DNA from: a virus
DNA: 38,157 nt
Virus record (IMG/VR): IMGVR_UViG_3300008117_000203
Location: 1 to 38,157 of that record
Reading direction: 5' to 3' (one strand)
A program made the translations under genes and the position numbers. The notes beneath the pieces are model-generated. The model saw only the letters and a list, made by a program, of their open reading frames with translations, was not told the DNA's origin and did no database searches. Below, piece after piece: positions 6,862-13,488 of this stretch (positions are counted from its first letter, which is position 1; each line of letters begins with the position of its first letter).

Positions 6862-6936
6862 TGGTGGTCCTGCTACGAATCGAACGTAGAATAGATGCTT
6901 AGAAGGCAACTGGTATATCCGTTTACCTACAGGACC
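6862..6936 (-). tRNA. tRNA-Arg (UCU) with encoded CCA
   Basis: Minus strand. Perfect acceptor GGTCCTG/CAGGACC, discriminator A and genomically encoded CCA. The anticodon loop CTTCTAA gives TCT, with one T-T mismatch in the anticodon stem (GTTGC/GCATC). T-arm CTACG-TTCGATT-CGTAG is perfect. It reads AGA codons, which the phage uses heavily. It stands alone, about 3 kb from the other tRNAs, and is the only one with CCA. Confidence 0.88.
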
Positions 6937-6942
6937 TTACTA

Positions 6943-7104
6943 TTACTTACGATCGTAATGTAAGCCTACCATAGCAAAGCCTCCCATCATAAGACAGAAT
7001 ACTAATGCTACTATGTATATCTCTAATTCTAATGCACTAAAGAAGAAGAAACTACAAATTAATGCCATTAACATTGATAGAACTGCTTTGCTTGAGTTTG
7101 ACAT
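6943..7104 (-). CDS. Small two-TM membrane protein, 53 aa
   Basis: ATG 7104 to TAA 6943 encodes 53 aa with two hydrophobic segments (AVLSMLMALICSFFFFSAL and YIVALVFCLMMGGFAMVGL) ending in HYDRK. The helical-hairpin topology and size match small phage membrane proteins of unknown role. It is directly upstream of tRNA-Arg on the same strand. Confidence 0.55.
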   Translation of the reverse strand: MSNSSKAVLSMLMALICSFFFFSALELEIYIVALVFCLMMGGFAMVGLHYDRK

Positions 7105-7139
7105 GATGTATGTGGGATTTTAGTGAGAATGCTATATTA

Positions 7140-7612
7140 ATGGTATTGAGTAAAATTTAATAGAACGGTTTAAGCCTCACCGTAAAGCTTCTATTGTGTG
7201 AAGTCCAATAGATAAAGTCCTGTATCATTCCTGTGCACTCAGTTGTAGTACCAACCTGATATTTTTGCACTCCACATGGTATGGACTAACTCTCATTACT
7301 GAGACTGCATATTTCCTGGTCTACAACTGCTCACAAGTGAGTGTGCAAAGAGATTAAATAAACCTAGTATTGTTTCAGCCCGTTTAACTAGGATAAGGCT
7401 TTGCACGTTTAGTCTTGCGACTTACAATGAATTGTGCGATACATTGATTTGATGCATGATGAACAGTTTGGTTGGTATGACATGTTCAGGTCATATTATT
7501 AAGCATTTGTATCACCTAACAGGTTGGTGTTACATTGGTCTCCGGGTCCACTAGATTGCTCTAGCCCTAATTAAATAGGATGATTAGCCCAACATACAAA
7601 TGCTATATGAAA
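7140..7612. ncRNA. Gene-free structured region, candidate large non-coding RNA (strand uncertain)
   Basis: About 470 bases with no plausible gene but many paired segments: ACGGT/ACCGT (near 7165-7183), CTATTG/CAATAG (7191-7211), AGTTGTAG/CTACAACT (about 7241-7328), TACCA/TGGTA inside it, TTTGCAC/GTGCAAA, CCTAGT/ACTAGG (7363-7393), ATGAC/GTCAT (near 7478-7495), and an 11-bp closing helix (7502-7512 with 7594-7604). Flanking genes and tRNA-Arg read leftward, which favours the minus strand, but no promoter was found. Large ornate phage RNAs such as ROOL and GOLLD often sit near tRNA genes. Membership is not claimed. Confidence 0.5.
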
Positions 7613-7615
7613 TAA

Positions 7616-7654
7616 GCAAAAAGGGTGCACGCTATGTTCGTAACATGCACCCTT
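7616..7654 (-). terminator. Rho-independent terminator after the 60-aa gene
   Basis: AAGGGTGCA (7621-7629) pairs with TGCACCCTT (7646-7654), with an inner ATGTT/AACAT extension. On the minus strand the stem is followed by TTTTT (7622-7618). It would end the leftward message of the gene stopping at 7671. A second hairpin, GCAACC/GGTTGC, overlaps that stop codon. Confidence 0.85.
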
Positions 7655-7670
7655 CGGACCATAAGCAACC

Positions 7671-7853
7671 TTACGGTTGCCATACTTTAAACGTCCCATT
7701 CTCGTTAGTCTTGTCAACTAACTGATTGAGAACTCTTAAAGCATCCTCCAACTCTATATCAGCCTCTTTAAAACTGACATCAACACATGCCCAAAAGGTC
7801 ACGTAGTTACCTGTTTCACCTTTACCAAGGTTTTTAAGTTTTGCCTTCGTCAT
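7671..7853 (-). CDS. Small hypothetical protein, 60 aa
   Basis: ATG at 7853 (MTKAKLKNLGKGETGNY) is preferred over ATG 7874, because the imperfect promoter-like TAATCTTG at 7872-7879 would place the longer start at or upstream of the transcript start. The product is beta-alpha like (NYVTFWACVDVSF, then an amphipathic DIELEDALRVLNQLVD). No family recognised. It is the first leftward gene at the divergent centre and is followed by its own terminator, so it could be strongly and separately expressed. Confidence 0.62.
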   Translation of the reverse strand: MTKAKLKNLGKGETGNYVTFWACVDVSFKEADIELEDALRVLNQLVDKTNENGTFKVWQP

Positions 7854-7942
7854 GGCGGGATAGTTTTGGTACAAGATTAGGTGGGGGTGGCTTTTATAGG
7901 GTGGATCTCCCTCTAATTCACTTAAAAAAATTAAAAAATTTT

Positions 7943-7950
7943 TATATTTG
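7943..7950 (+). promoter_or_regulatory. Bacteroidetes-type -7 box
   Basis: TATATTTG matches TAnnTTTG exactly and lies 22 bases before ATG 7972. No TTG is visible at the -33 position, so this promoter is weaker than the others or needs a phage factor. Confidence 0.6.
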
Positions 7951-7971
7951 TATATGCTACAATTAAATCCT

Positions 7972-8163
7972 ATGATACCTATCTATTCTATTGAGCATAA
8001 AATGGAGGGGTATGCTTTTCTTGTAATAGATTATAGTCAGGAGCATGATTTGCTGTTTACCTGTGCTTTGGATAATGGGGAGATATGGACTATATCTAAT
8101 AAAAAGTTGAGGTTTTGCCACAATCCTAGTTTGGATAGGGTTAAAAATGCTATAGCCCCATAA
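7972..8163 (+). CDS. Small conserved hypothetical protein, 63 aa
   Basis: The start is set at ATG 7972 (MIPIYSIEHKMEGYAF) because the TATATTTG box at 7943-7950 puts transcription onset near 7955, making the upstream ATG 7954 and TTG 7948 unlikely. The sequence LVIDYSQEHDLLFTCALDNGEIWTISNKKLR resembles a small protein I recall in many Bacteroidetes phages and elements (IDYGxEHxLLWxC...GExWTVxNxxIR). No function is known. It is the first rightward gene at the divergent centre. Confidence 0.7.
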   Translation: MIPIYSIEHKMEGYAFLVIDYSQEHDLLFTCALDNGEIWTISNKKLRFCHNPSLDRVKNAIAP

Positions 8164-8180
8164 CTTTTTTTTACATTTTT

Positions 8181-8211
8181 TTGGTGTTTGTAAAAATGAG
8201 TATTATATTTG
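8181..8211 (+). promoter_or_regulatory. Bacteroidetes sigma promoter for the 8214-8640 RNA
   Basis: TTG (8181-8183), a 20-base spacer, and TATATTTG (8204-8211), an exact match to the Bacteroidetes TTG-N(19-21)-TAnnTTTG pattern. Expected start near 8217-8219, with no ORF following. Confidence 0.8.
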
Positions 8212-8216
8212 CCCCG

Positions 8217-8640
8217 CATGTCATGCAAAAGTAGCCCGTAAGCTACTTTTTAATACAAGACTCGTCTGTTAGACCTACTCCTGCACACTTGGAGTACAAA
8301 GGCAGACTCTCTTGGGGGTAATAAACCTTGGAATACAAGTGAAAAACCCTTACTGTTCATACGCTTCTTGACTGGGTTAAAGGCTAAGGGTTGATAGAGA
8401 TGCCTCCAGTATAACGGTAAAAGCTGAAAGGCTCAGACGACTTGAAGGAAAGACAGTAAAATGATGCACGCAAGTGCTTAAAGGATGAAAATCCCAAGGG
8501 CATAAGTGTGCAAAAATAATAAAGTTAGAAAAGGTAGATTTTTCTAATTTAGGACAAAGGTGTTGCTTATAGATTAGGTTCTAAAGATACTCATCAACCC
8601 AAGAATTAGCCTGACTCTCAATGAGTTGGGCTTTTTCTTT
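8217..8640 (+). ncRNA. Ornate structured non-coding RNA, about 420 nt, with pseudoknots
   Basis: Bounded by a promoter at 8181-8211 and a terminator at 8608-8640, with no ORF. Helices seen: 8228-8235/8242-8249; 8264-8268/8303-8307; TACTCC/GGAGTA 8276-8281/8291-8296; CTTGGG/CCCAAG 8311-8316/8493-8498; ACTGG-AGGC/GCCT-CCAGT 8371-8384/8402-8410; GCAC-GCAA-GTGC 8466-8477; GGAT-GAAA-ATCC 8483-8494 (the ATCC strand shares two bases with the CCCAAG partner, so these two compete at the edge); TTAGAAAA/TTTTCTAA 8525-8532/8540-8547. Two loops pair at distance: all nine bases of loop 8282-8290 with 8504-8512, and 8345-8352 with loop bases 8385-8392. Tetraloop hairpins and kissing pairs indicate selected tertiary structure. 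It matches no family I can name. ROOL/GOLLD-type phage RNAs are the nearest concept. Confidence 0.82.
8608..8640 (+). terminator. Rho-independent terminator of the ncRNA
   Basis: AGCCTGACTC (8608-8617) pairs with GAGTTGGGCT (8623-8632), 10 bp with two G-U pairs and loop TCAAT, followed by TTTTTCTTTT. Confidence 0.88.
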
Positions 8641-8670
8641 TGTTTTAATGTAGGAAGTCCTTTATATTTG
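8640..8670 (+). promoter_or_regulatory. Bacteroidetes sigma promoter for the packaging operon
   Basis: TTG (8640-8642), 20-base spacer, TATATTTG (8663-8670). ATG 8675 begins 5 bases after the box, so the first gene may have almost no 5' leader. Confidence 0.8.
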
Positions 8671-8674
8671 GTGC

Positions 8675-9025
8675 ATGATAACTATCAAAACGCCTAGAAA
8701 TAAGTTCTTTGTGACTTATTTAAATTGGCTAAATCCTGTACTACATCTTAGTAAGGGGGAGATTGATATACTAGCTGCTTTATTGACTTTGCACTTTGCA
8801 CATAAGGATTATCCTACTCATGTGCTAGAGGAATACCTGCTTTCAAAGAGTACTTTGGAGGCTATACGTAAGAAGATGAAGATTAATGCTAGGTTATTTG
8901 AGAAGTTGCTGCAAGGATTAAAAGATAAGGGACTTATAGAGCCTAATGGGTTAAACCCTAAGCTGACTAATTATCCTAAGGATGGTAAGTTTAGGTTGTT
9001 TGTAGCATTTGAGTTTGAGAAATGA
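8675..9025 (+). CDS. Predicted winged-helix-like protein
   Basis: A 116-aa protein, first gene of the rightward operon. Helical segments (HLSKGEIDILAALLTLHF, STLEAIRKKMKINARLFEKLLQGLKDKGLI) followed by a beta-like tail (DGKFRLFVAFEF) fit a winged-helix fold: segment LFEKLLQGLKDKGLIEPN looks like the recognition helix and wing. I infer a regulator or DNA-binding accessory of the late genes. No specific family recognised. The stop overlaps the IHF-like start by 4 bases (ATGA). Confidence 0.7.
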   Translation: MITIKTPRNKFFVTYLNWLNPVLHLSKGEIDILAALLTLHFAHKDYPTHVLEEYLLSKSTLEAIRKKMKINARLFEKLLQGLKDKGLIEPNGLNPKLTNYPKDGKFRLFVAFEFEK

Positions 9026-9327
9026 AGTTAGAGCTGAAGGAAGTATATGAGGATGTGGCTAGGAAATCAGGAATTTCTAAAAAGGATGTAGAACTGGCGT
9101 TTAGGTCTGTCTTTGAGATGATTGTAAGTACTATGCGTGAAGAAAAGGGGCATAATATTATGGTTCCTAAAATGGGAAAATTCGTCGTACCGTTAAGAAA
9201 GTTAAAGTATGTCAACACTGAAAGATATGTTCAACAGCTTTCCAGATATAGTGGAAGGTTGGAGCAACCTGATAGTAAGGGATCAGGAGATAGAGGAGAA
9301 GGCTTTGAAGAGGCTGATGGTATGTAA
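9022..9327 (+). CDS. IHF/HU-like DNA-bending protein
   Basis: A 101-aa protein whose N-terminal 65 residues match the HU/IHF layout: helix 1 (ELKEVYEDVARKSGISKKDVELAF), helix 2 (RSVFEMIVSTMREEKG) and the beta start HNIMVPKMGKFVVP. IHF-like subunits are a conserved Crassvirales gene and probably act in DNA architecture during packaging or replication. The usual beta arm is cut short; the C-terminal 35 residues (SRYSGRLEQPDSKGSGD...) are low-complexity and overlap the next gene. Confidence 0.82.
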   Translation: MKLELKEVYEDVARKSGISKKDVELAFRSVFEMIVSTMREEKGHNIMVPKMGKFVVPLRKLKYVNTERYVQQLSRYSGRLEQPDSKGSGDRGEGFEEADGM

Positions 9328-9457
9328 GGATTGTGTATCTAATACTACTAAACCTAATGTTAATTTAGGTAGTAGGTGTAGAGATTGTGGATGTGTATTG
9401 GAAGCTAAGGCTAGGACTCAAAACGGTAAATGCCCTAAAGACAAATGGCCATTGTAA
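9209..9457 (+). CDS. Zinc-ribbon-like small protein
   Basis: An 82-aa protein with a helical N-terminal half (MSTLKDMFNSFPDIVEGWSN) and a Cys cluster: CKDC (residues 39-42), CRDCGC (about 57-62) and a final C near 75 (KCPKDKW). The four-to-six-Cys arrangement suggests a zinc ribbon. The phrase NTTKPNVNLGSRCRDCGC matches small proteins I recall beside packaging genes in Bacteroidetes phages. It overlaps the IHF-like gene by 119 bases. An internal ATG at 9227 is an alternative start. Confidence 0.72.
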   Translation: MSTLKDMFNSFPDIVEGWSNLIVRDQEIEEKALKRLMVCKDCVSNTTKPNVNLGSRCRDCGCVLEAKARTQNGKCPKDKWPL

Positions 9458-9840
9458 AACTAGGTGGTGGGACTATTCAGGTAAGGTACATTACGCATCT
9501 TACTGGAGAGAAGGATAAGATCATTCGCAGGAATGTGAAAGGTGTTACTGTAATGCACTTGTCTGACGTCAAGCTAGTAGATAATTTTTTTACAGATAAG
9601 GGTATTATTGATCTTTCAAGATGTAGGATATTTCATGAGGATATAGGCTGGATGGTATTACAGGAGCCTTATGATGAAATGGTTCATTTAAAGATGGATG
9701 GTACTATAAGAGTGACAGGATTTAAACAGAGGTTCTATGGTAGGGTCTCTAAGCCAAAAGTTAAAAAGTGTAAAACAAAACCTAAAAATAATGTCAAACC
9801 AAGATCAAGTAACCGTGGAAATCCACGAAAAAATGCGTAA
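9445..9840 (+). CDS. Hypothetical protein with basic tail
   Basis: A 131-aa protein, beta-rich first 100 residues (AIVKLGGGTIQVRYITHL...) then a strongly basic tail (KPKVKKCKTKPKNNVKPRSS) probably contacting nucleic acid. Starts 13 bases inside the preceding gene and ends inside the GroES-like gene. No family recognised. Confidence 0.7.
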   Translation: MAIVKLGGGTIQVRYITHLTGEKDKIIRRNVKGVTVMHLSDVKLVDNFFTDKGIIDLSRCRIFHEDIGWMVLQEPYDEMVHLKMDGTIRVTGFKQRFYGRVSKPKVKKCKTKPKNNVKPRSSNRGNPRKNA

Positions 9841-10168
9841 GCACTTTACTCCTATGAGTGACCATATGCTTATTGAATTTGTAGAGAACCTTAAGACTTC
9901 AGGTGGGATTTTTCTGCCTGTTAGTTCTGAAGAAACTAAATCTATTGCTCACCCTGTTATTAGTACGGGAGATAAAGTACAGGGCATAGAAATTGGTGAT
10001 TGGGTTTCTTTGCGTCCAATGAACGTAGATATTTTTAAAATGTATAATAGGAAGTTTGCTCTTATTCGTGACTTTGATGTACTCATGAAAGTAGATATGA
10101 ATTACATTAAGGATGAGTTGGAGTACAAGCAAGCTATTAAAGACAGTGCTAAATCTATTTTAAACTAA
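9791..10168 (+). CDS. GroES/Cpn10-like co-chaperonin
   Basis: The start is set at ATG 9791 (MSNQDQVTVEIHEKM) since upstream codons only shadow the previous gene. The 125-aa product has the Cpn10 signature layout: HMLIEFVENLKTSGGIFLPVSSEE, equivalent to GroES VLVKR...KTAGGIxxP with the mobile loop at KTSGG, then PVISTGDKV...IGDWVSLRP corresponding to the G-x-V-x-x-GDxV beta strands. Phages such as T4 (gp31) use their own co-chaperonin with host GroEL to fold capsid protein, and this gene sits in the packaging/capsid block. The C-terminal 30 residues are extra. Confidence 0.75.
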   Translation: MSNQDQVTVEIHEKMRKHFTPMSDHMLIEFVENLKTSGGIFLPVSSEETKSIAHPVISTGDKVQGIEIGDWVSLRPMNVDIFKMYNRKFALIRDFDVLMKVDMNYIKDELEYKQAIKDSAKSILN

Positions 10169-10169
10169 A

Positions 10170-10601
10170 ATGGCTAACGCTTATAATATTATGAACCTAC
10201 CAAAACCTCCCAAATCTATGGGGTCTAAATCTTCTAAAGAAGGTGAATTTATTTCTTATTTATTGGGCTGCAGTATGCAAGTCCATGTTTATCATTTGTG
10301 CACAAAAGGTGCAGGTGCTTTTGCTATGCATATGGCACTTGGTGGTCTTTATGATGCTTTGCCTGACATGGTGGATGCTCTCGCAGAATCTATTCAGGGT
10401 AAGTATGGAATCCTGAAGTATGATTATTCTCATTCTGTAGATAGTAATGTAGGTAACGCACTTACTTATGTAAAGAAGTGTCTTAGTTATGTAGAGACTG
10501 AGCGTAAAGCTATTTGTTCTGAGACTTATGTACAGAATCAAGTAGATGAGATTGTAGCTCTGTTCTATACTACTATTTACAAGCTGGAAAACTTACAATA
10601 A
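10170..10601 (+). CDS. DUF5856-like (ferritin/Dps-like helical) protein
   Basis: A 143-aa helical protein. The region GEFISYLLGCSMQVHVYHLCTKGAGAFAMHMALGGLYDALPDMVDALAESIQGKYG resembles the DUF5856 pattern I recall (FISxLLxxxxxxHxxHLxTxSxAxHxALxxxYDxxxxxxDxLxExxQGxxG), a four-helix-bundle group related to ferritin/Dps. His residues at VYHL and AMHMA could bind metal. It starts 2 bases after the GroES-like gene. Role in the phage unknown; DNA protection or capsid association are guesses. Confidence 0.72.
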   Translation: MANAYNIMNLPKPPKSMGSKSSKEGEFISYLLGCSMQVHVYHLCTKGAGAFAMHMALGGLYDALPDMVDALAESIQGKYGILKYDYSHSVDSNVGNALTYVKKCLSYVETERKAICSETYVQNQVDEIVALFYTTIYKLENLQ

Positions 10602-10602
10602 A

Positions 10603-10833
10603 ATGGTTAAGAAAGGTTATACTTTGTATTACTTTCAAAGTATGAGTAGTAAACTCTGGTTCTGGAGACTATTAGGTAGGAAGAACAATGTCATAGCATA
10701 TTCTGATAAAGGATATGCTAGTGATGTAAATCTTAGGAGAGCTGTTAAGAAGATTAAGGCTTTAAACTTTGATTATATTCTTGTACGTACTAATGGTTTA
10801 CCTGAACCTAAAGAAGATCTTACTCTAAGATGA
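10603..10833 (+). CDS. Small YegP/DUF1508-like domain protein
   Basis: A 76-aa protein with the arrangement FQSMSSKLWFWRLLGRKNNVIAYSDKGYASDVNLRRAVKKIK, like the DUF1508/YegP pattern (F...W+F+L...G..IA.S..GY.S...C..AI..++), a small alpha-beta fold of unknown role. Starts 1 base after the preceding stop and overlaps the next start by ATGA-type coupling. Confidence 0.68.
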   Translation: MVKKGYTLYYFQSMSSKLWFWRLLGRKNNVIAYSDKGYASDVNLRRAVKKIKALNFDYILVRTNGLPEPKEDLTLR

Positions 10834-11354
10834 AAGTAATAGATTCATGGGATTTACTAGCAAACTTTTGGGAAGTAAATCCACAGCTTAAAGCCCCTGC
10901 CCTGTATAATAAGCTTTATATAGAGGACAAATCTAAGAATAAATCCCACTCTAGCAAACTTATGTGGGCAGTGGCTTTTTATGCTGACTTTGAGTCTAAG
11001 TATAGGCCTTTATCTGAACCTGAAAGAAAGAAGCTTATAGCTGAAGATGTGTTGAAGGAGGAATCTTTTGACTGGTCTCAGCTTGATAAGTATATTAAGG
11101 ACTGGGAAAGGTACAAGTCTGTACCTATGAAGCAGATGTCTGAATGGGAAAGGCTTATGAATGAAAAGACTGAGTACATGAAGACTTTAAAGTACTCTGC
11201 AGAGACTGCTGATGAAATTGAGAAGAGACTTTTGTCTAACTCTAAGCTATATGCAGAGTATGAAGAGATTATGTCAAGACTTGTACAAGATGGTGAAGCA
11301 GGTACTATGCTTGGTGGAGCTATGGAAAGTCTTACTGAAAAAGGAGAGATATAA
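10830..11354 (+). CDS. TerS-position packaging protein (candidate small terminase)
   Basis: A 174-aa, mostly helical, charged protein directly upstream of terL, whose ATG overlaps its stop. Helices such as SKLMWAVAFYADFESKYRPLSEPERKKLIAEDVL and YMKTLKYSAETADEIEKRLL are visible, with no Walker motif. Position, size and helical content suit a small terminase or packaging regulator. No sequence signature proves it. Confidence 0.6.
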   Translation: MKVIDSWDLLANFWEVNPQLKAPALYNKLYIEDKSKNKSHSSKLMWAVAFYADFESKYRPLSEPERKKLIAEDVLKEESFDWSQLDKYIKDWERYKSVPMKQMSEWERLMNEKTEYMKTLKYSAETADEIEKRLLSNSKLYAEYEEIMSRLVQDGEAGTMLGGAMESLTEKGEI

Positions 11355-13429
11355 TGTGGGACAATAGGAAGGCATTTGCATTACCATCTGTACCTAAACT
11401 GCACCCTCTTAGTCAGGGCTATCTGGATTTCTGGAGGTCTGAGAAAAAGAAGGTTATTGAAGGTGTTTGGATAAATGGAGTATGGTGCCCTCCCCAGTTA
11501 TATCATTATATTAATTATGCTACTATAGTTCTTGGAGACAAGAAAAGTAGAAAGAAGGATAGGCCTTGGGATCTGGATTATGTTTGGGACTTGGCTTACT
11601 ATTGGATTGAAGCTAGAGGATTGTCTGGCTTTGAGAAGGTAGGAGATGTAGATGATATTAGGTCTTTCCTTAGGCAGAAGCAAAAAGAAGATTTAGGTAA
11701 ACCTTTGTATAATAATGAGGCTCAGAATTTGCTTGTCTTGGGTCCTCGTGGTTGGGGTAAGTCTTATTGGGGAGCTAATGTAGCAGCTCATGAGTATTTG
11801 ACAGACGGGCAGAAAGAGTACACTCCTGGAGAGGTACCAAAAGAAACTGCAGAGATTTTATTGTCTGCTTATAACTCGCCTTATGTTAATGACCTTATTA
11901 CAAAGATTCAAGACGTACTTAATAATTACCCTGGTGGTATGGAAGTCAATGGTGTATACTATCCAGCACCATTCCTTAAGACTTTGGCAGGAACTTGGGC
12001 TATTGGTAAGAAAGCAGAAAACTACTACAAGAAAAAGGTAGGTGGTAAATGGCAGATGGTAGGTACCAGAAGTTGCTTTAAGCCTAGGGTTTACAAGGAT
12101 AAACCACTTGCAGGTGTGGGTGGTCGTAATACAGTTAAAATAGGAGAAGAAATTGGTCTTTGGGAAAATCTTATTGAGTCACACTTTGCTGACGAAAATA
12201 CTCAACGCCTTAATAATTATAAATTTGGTTCCACTCTGTATATTGGTACTGGTGGTGACATGGTTGGTGGTGGCACCCTCGCAGCTCAAAAGATGTTCTA
12301 CGACCCAGAGGCGTATGATTGTCTGGTATTTGAGGATATTTATGAGAACAGAGGAAAGATAGCTTTATTCTTTCCTGCTACTTATACCAAGATTAATTAT
12401 AAGGATGAGTTTGGTAATACGAACTTTTCATTAGCTAAAGCTGGAGAAGAAGATCAGAGAGAGAAGAAGAAGCTTGCTAAGGATGCATCTGCATATGATG
12501 AGTATGTAGTGTATAATCCGATTGTACCTAGTGAGGTATTTCTTTCTAAGACTAATAATATATTCCCTCTTAAAGATCTACAATATACTCTTGCACATAT
12601 TGAGACTACTAAACTTGCAGATGCAGACTGGGTAGGAGATATAGCTATTACACCTGAGGGAGAAGTTGAGTGGAGGAATAATGCTAAAAACAGACCTATA
12701 TATGATTTCCCACTTAAAGCAGAAGCTAATACAGAAGGCTCAGTTGTTATATATGAACATCCAATTAAGTCTGATGAAGGCCATATACCTTGGGGACGTT
12801 ACATCGCAGGTATTGACCCTTATGACCATGATAAGTCTAATTCTGGGTCTTTGGGTTCTATCATCCTGCTAGATAATCTGACAAATAGAATAGTAGCTGA
12901 ATATAGCGGAAGGCCTGAGACGGCAAATGACTTTTATGAGAATTGTAGAAGATTACTTGTTTACTATAATGCTTTGGCCTTGTATGAAAATGAGAAAAAA
13001 GGTGTGTTTACCTACTTTGAGTCATGTGGAGCCCTTTATTTACTTGCTAAGCAACCTAAACTGGTAAAAGATGTAGTAGCATCTAGTACTGTAGACAGAG
13101 GTTATGGTATGCACATGCCTATGGAAATCAAAAGGTATGGCGAAGGATTGATTAACAGCTGGCTTAGAAGAACATATGAGGGTGATGTTAAGGTTTCACA
13201 TAAGATTAGATGCGTACCTTTGCTTAAAGAATTAATTTTATATAATCCTGATGGTAACTTTGACCGTGTAATGGCTTTAATGCTAGCACTTTACCAAAAG
13301 GAAGAGATGCGTAAGTATGAAGTACAGGTAGAAGAAAAGGTAAAAACCTTCTTGGACCATGAATTTTTCCACAATGGTATTACCTCAAATAAAAAAATTG
13401 CTATAGGGAAGGGACAATTTTTCATGTAA
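11354..13429 (+). CDS. terL: Terminase large subunit (TerL)
   Basis: DNA-packaging ATPase and nuclease, 691 aa. Walker A is GPRGWGKS (residues 130-137). A Walker B-like CLVFEDI lies near residue 323. The nuclease domain begins with AGIDPYDHD near residue 485 (metal-binding Asp), followed by LYENEKKG (Glu) and VMALMLAL near the end. N-terminal WINGVWCPPQLYHYINY matches the adapter-like region seen in crAss-type terminases. The length fits the large TerL of Crassvirales. It begins on the overlap with the preceding gene. Confidence 0.95.
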   Translation: MWDNRKAFALPSVPKLHPLSQGYLDFWRSEKKKVIEGVWINGVWCPPQLYHYINYATIVLGDKKSRKKDRPWDLDYVWDLAYYWIEARGLSGFEKVGDVDDIRSFLRQKQKEDLGKPLYNNEAQNLLVLGPRGWGKSYWGANVAAHEYLTDGQKEYTPGEVPKETAEILLSAYNSPYVNDLITKIQDVLNNYPGGMEVNGVYYPAPFLKTLAGTWAIGKKAENYYKKKVGGKWQMVGTRSCFKPRVYKDKPLAGVGGRNTVKIGEEIGLWENLIESHFADENTQRLNNYKFGSTLYIGTGGDMVGGGTLAAQKMFYDPEAYDCLVFEDIYENRGKIALFFPATYTKINYKDEFGNTNFSLAKAGEEDQREKKKLAKDASAYDEYVVYNPIVPSEVFLSKTNNIFPLKDLQYTLAHIETTKLADADWVGDIAITPEGEVEWRNNAKNRPIYDFPLKAEANTEGSVVIYEHPIKSDEGHIPWGRYIAGIDPYDHDKSNSGSLGSIILLDNLTNRIVAEYSGRPETANDFYENCRRLLVYYNALALYENEKKGVFTYFESCGALYLLAKQPKLVKDVVASSTVDRGYGMHMPMEIKRYGEGLINSWLRRTYEGDVKVSHKIRCVPLLKELILYNPDGNFDRVMALMLALYQKEEMRKYEVQVEEKVKTFLDHEFFHNGITSNKKIAIGKGQFFM

Positions 13430-13433
13430 ACTA

Positions 13434-13465
13434 TTGGTTAATCCATACTTAAAAAAGTACTTTTG
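13434..13465 (+). promoter_or_regulatory. Bacteroidetes sigma promoter upstream of portal
   Basis: TTG (13434-13436), 21-base spacer, TACTTTTG (13458-13465), in the 59-base gap between terL and portal. The start would lie near 13471, 18 bases before the portal ATG. Confidence 0.7.
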
Positions 13466-13488
13466 TAAATTGGGTTAATTAGAGCTTC

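Noticed and set aside
8226-8254. Hairpin AAAGTAGC/GCTACTTT followed by TTTT, resembling a terminator.
   Set aside because: It lies only about 15 bases after the promoter, so it would end the RNA at once. More likely the 5' hairpin of the ncRNA, although an attenuator role is possible.
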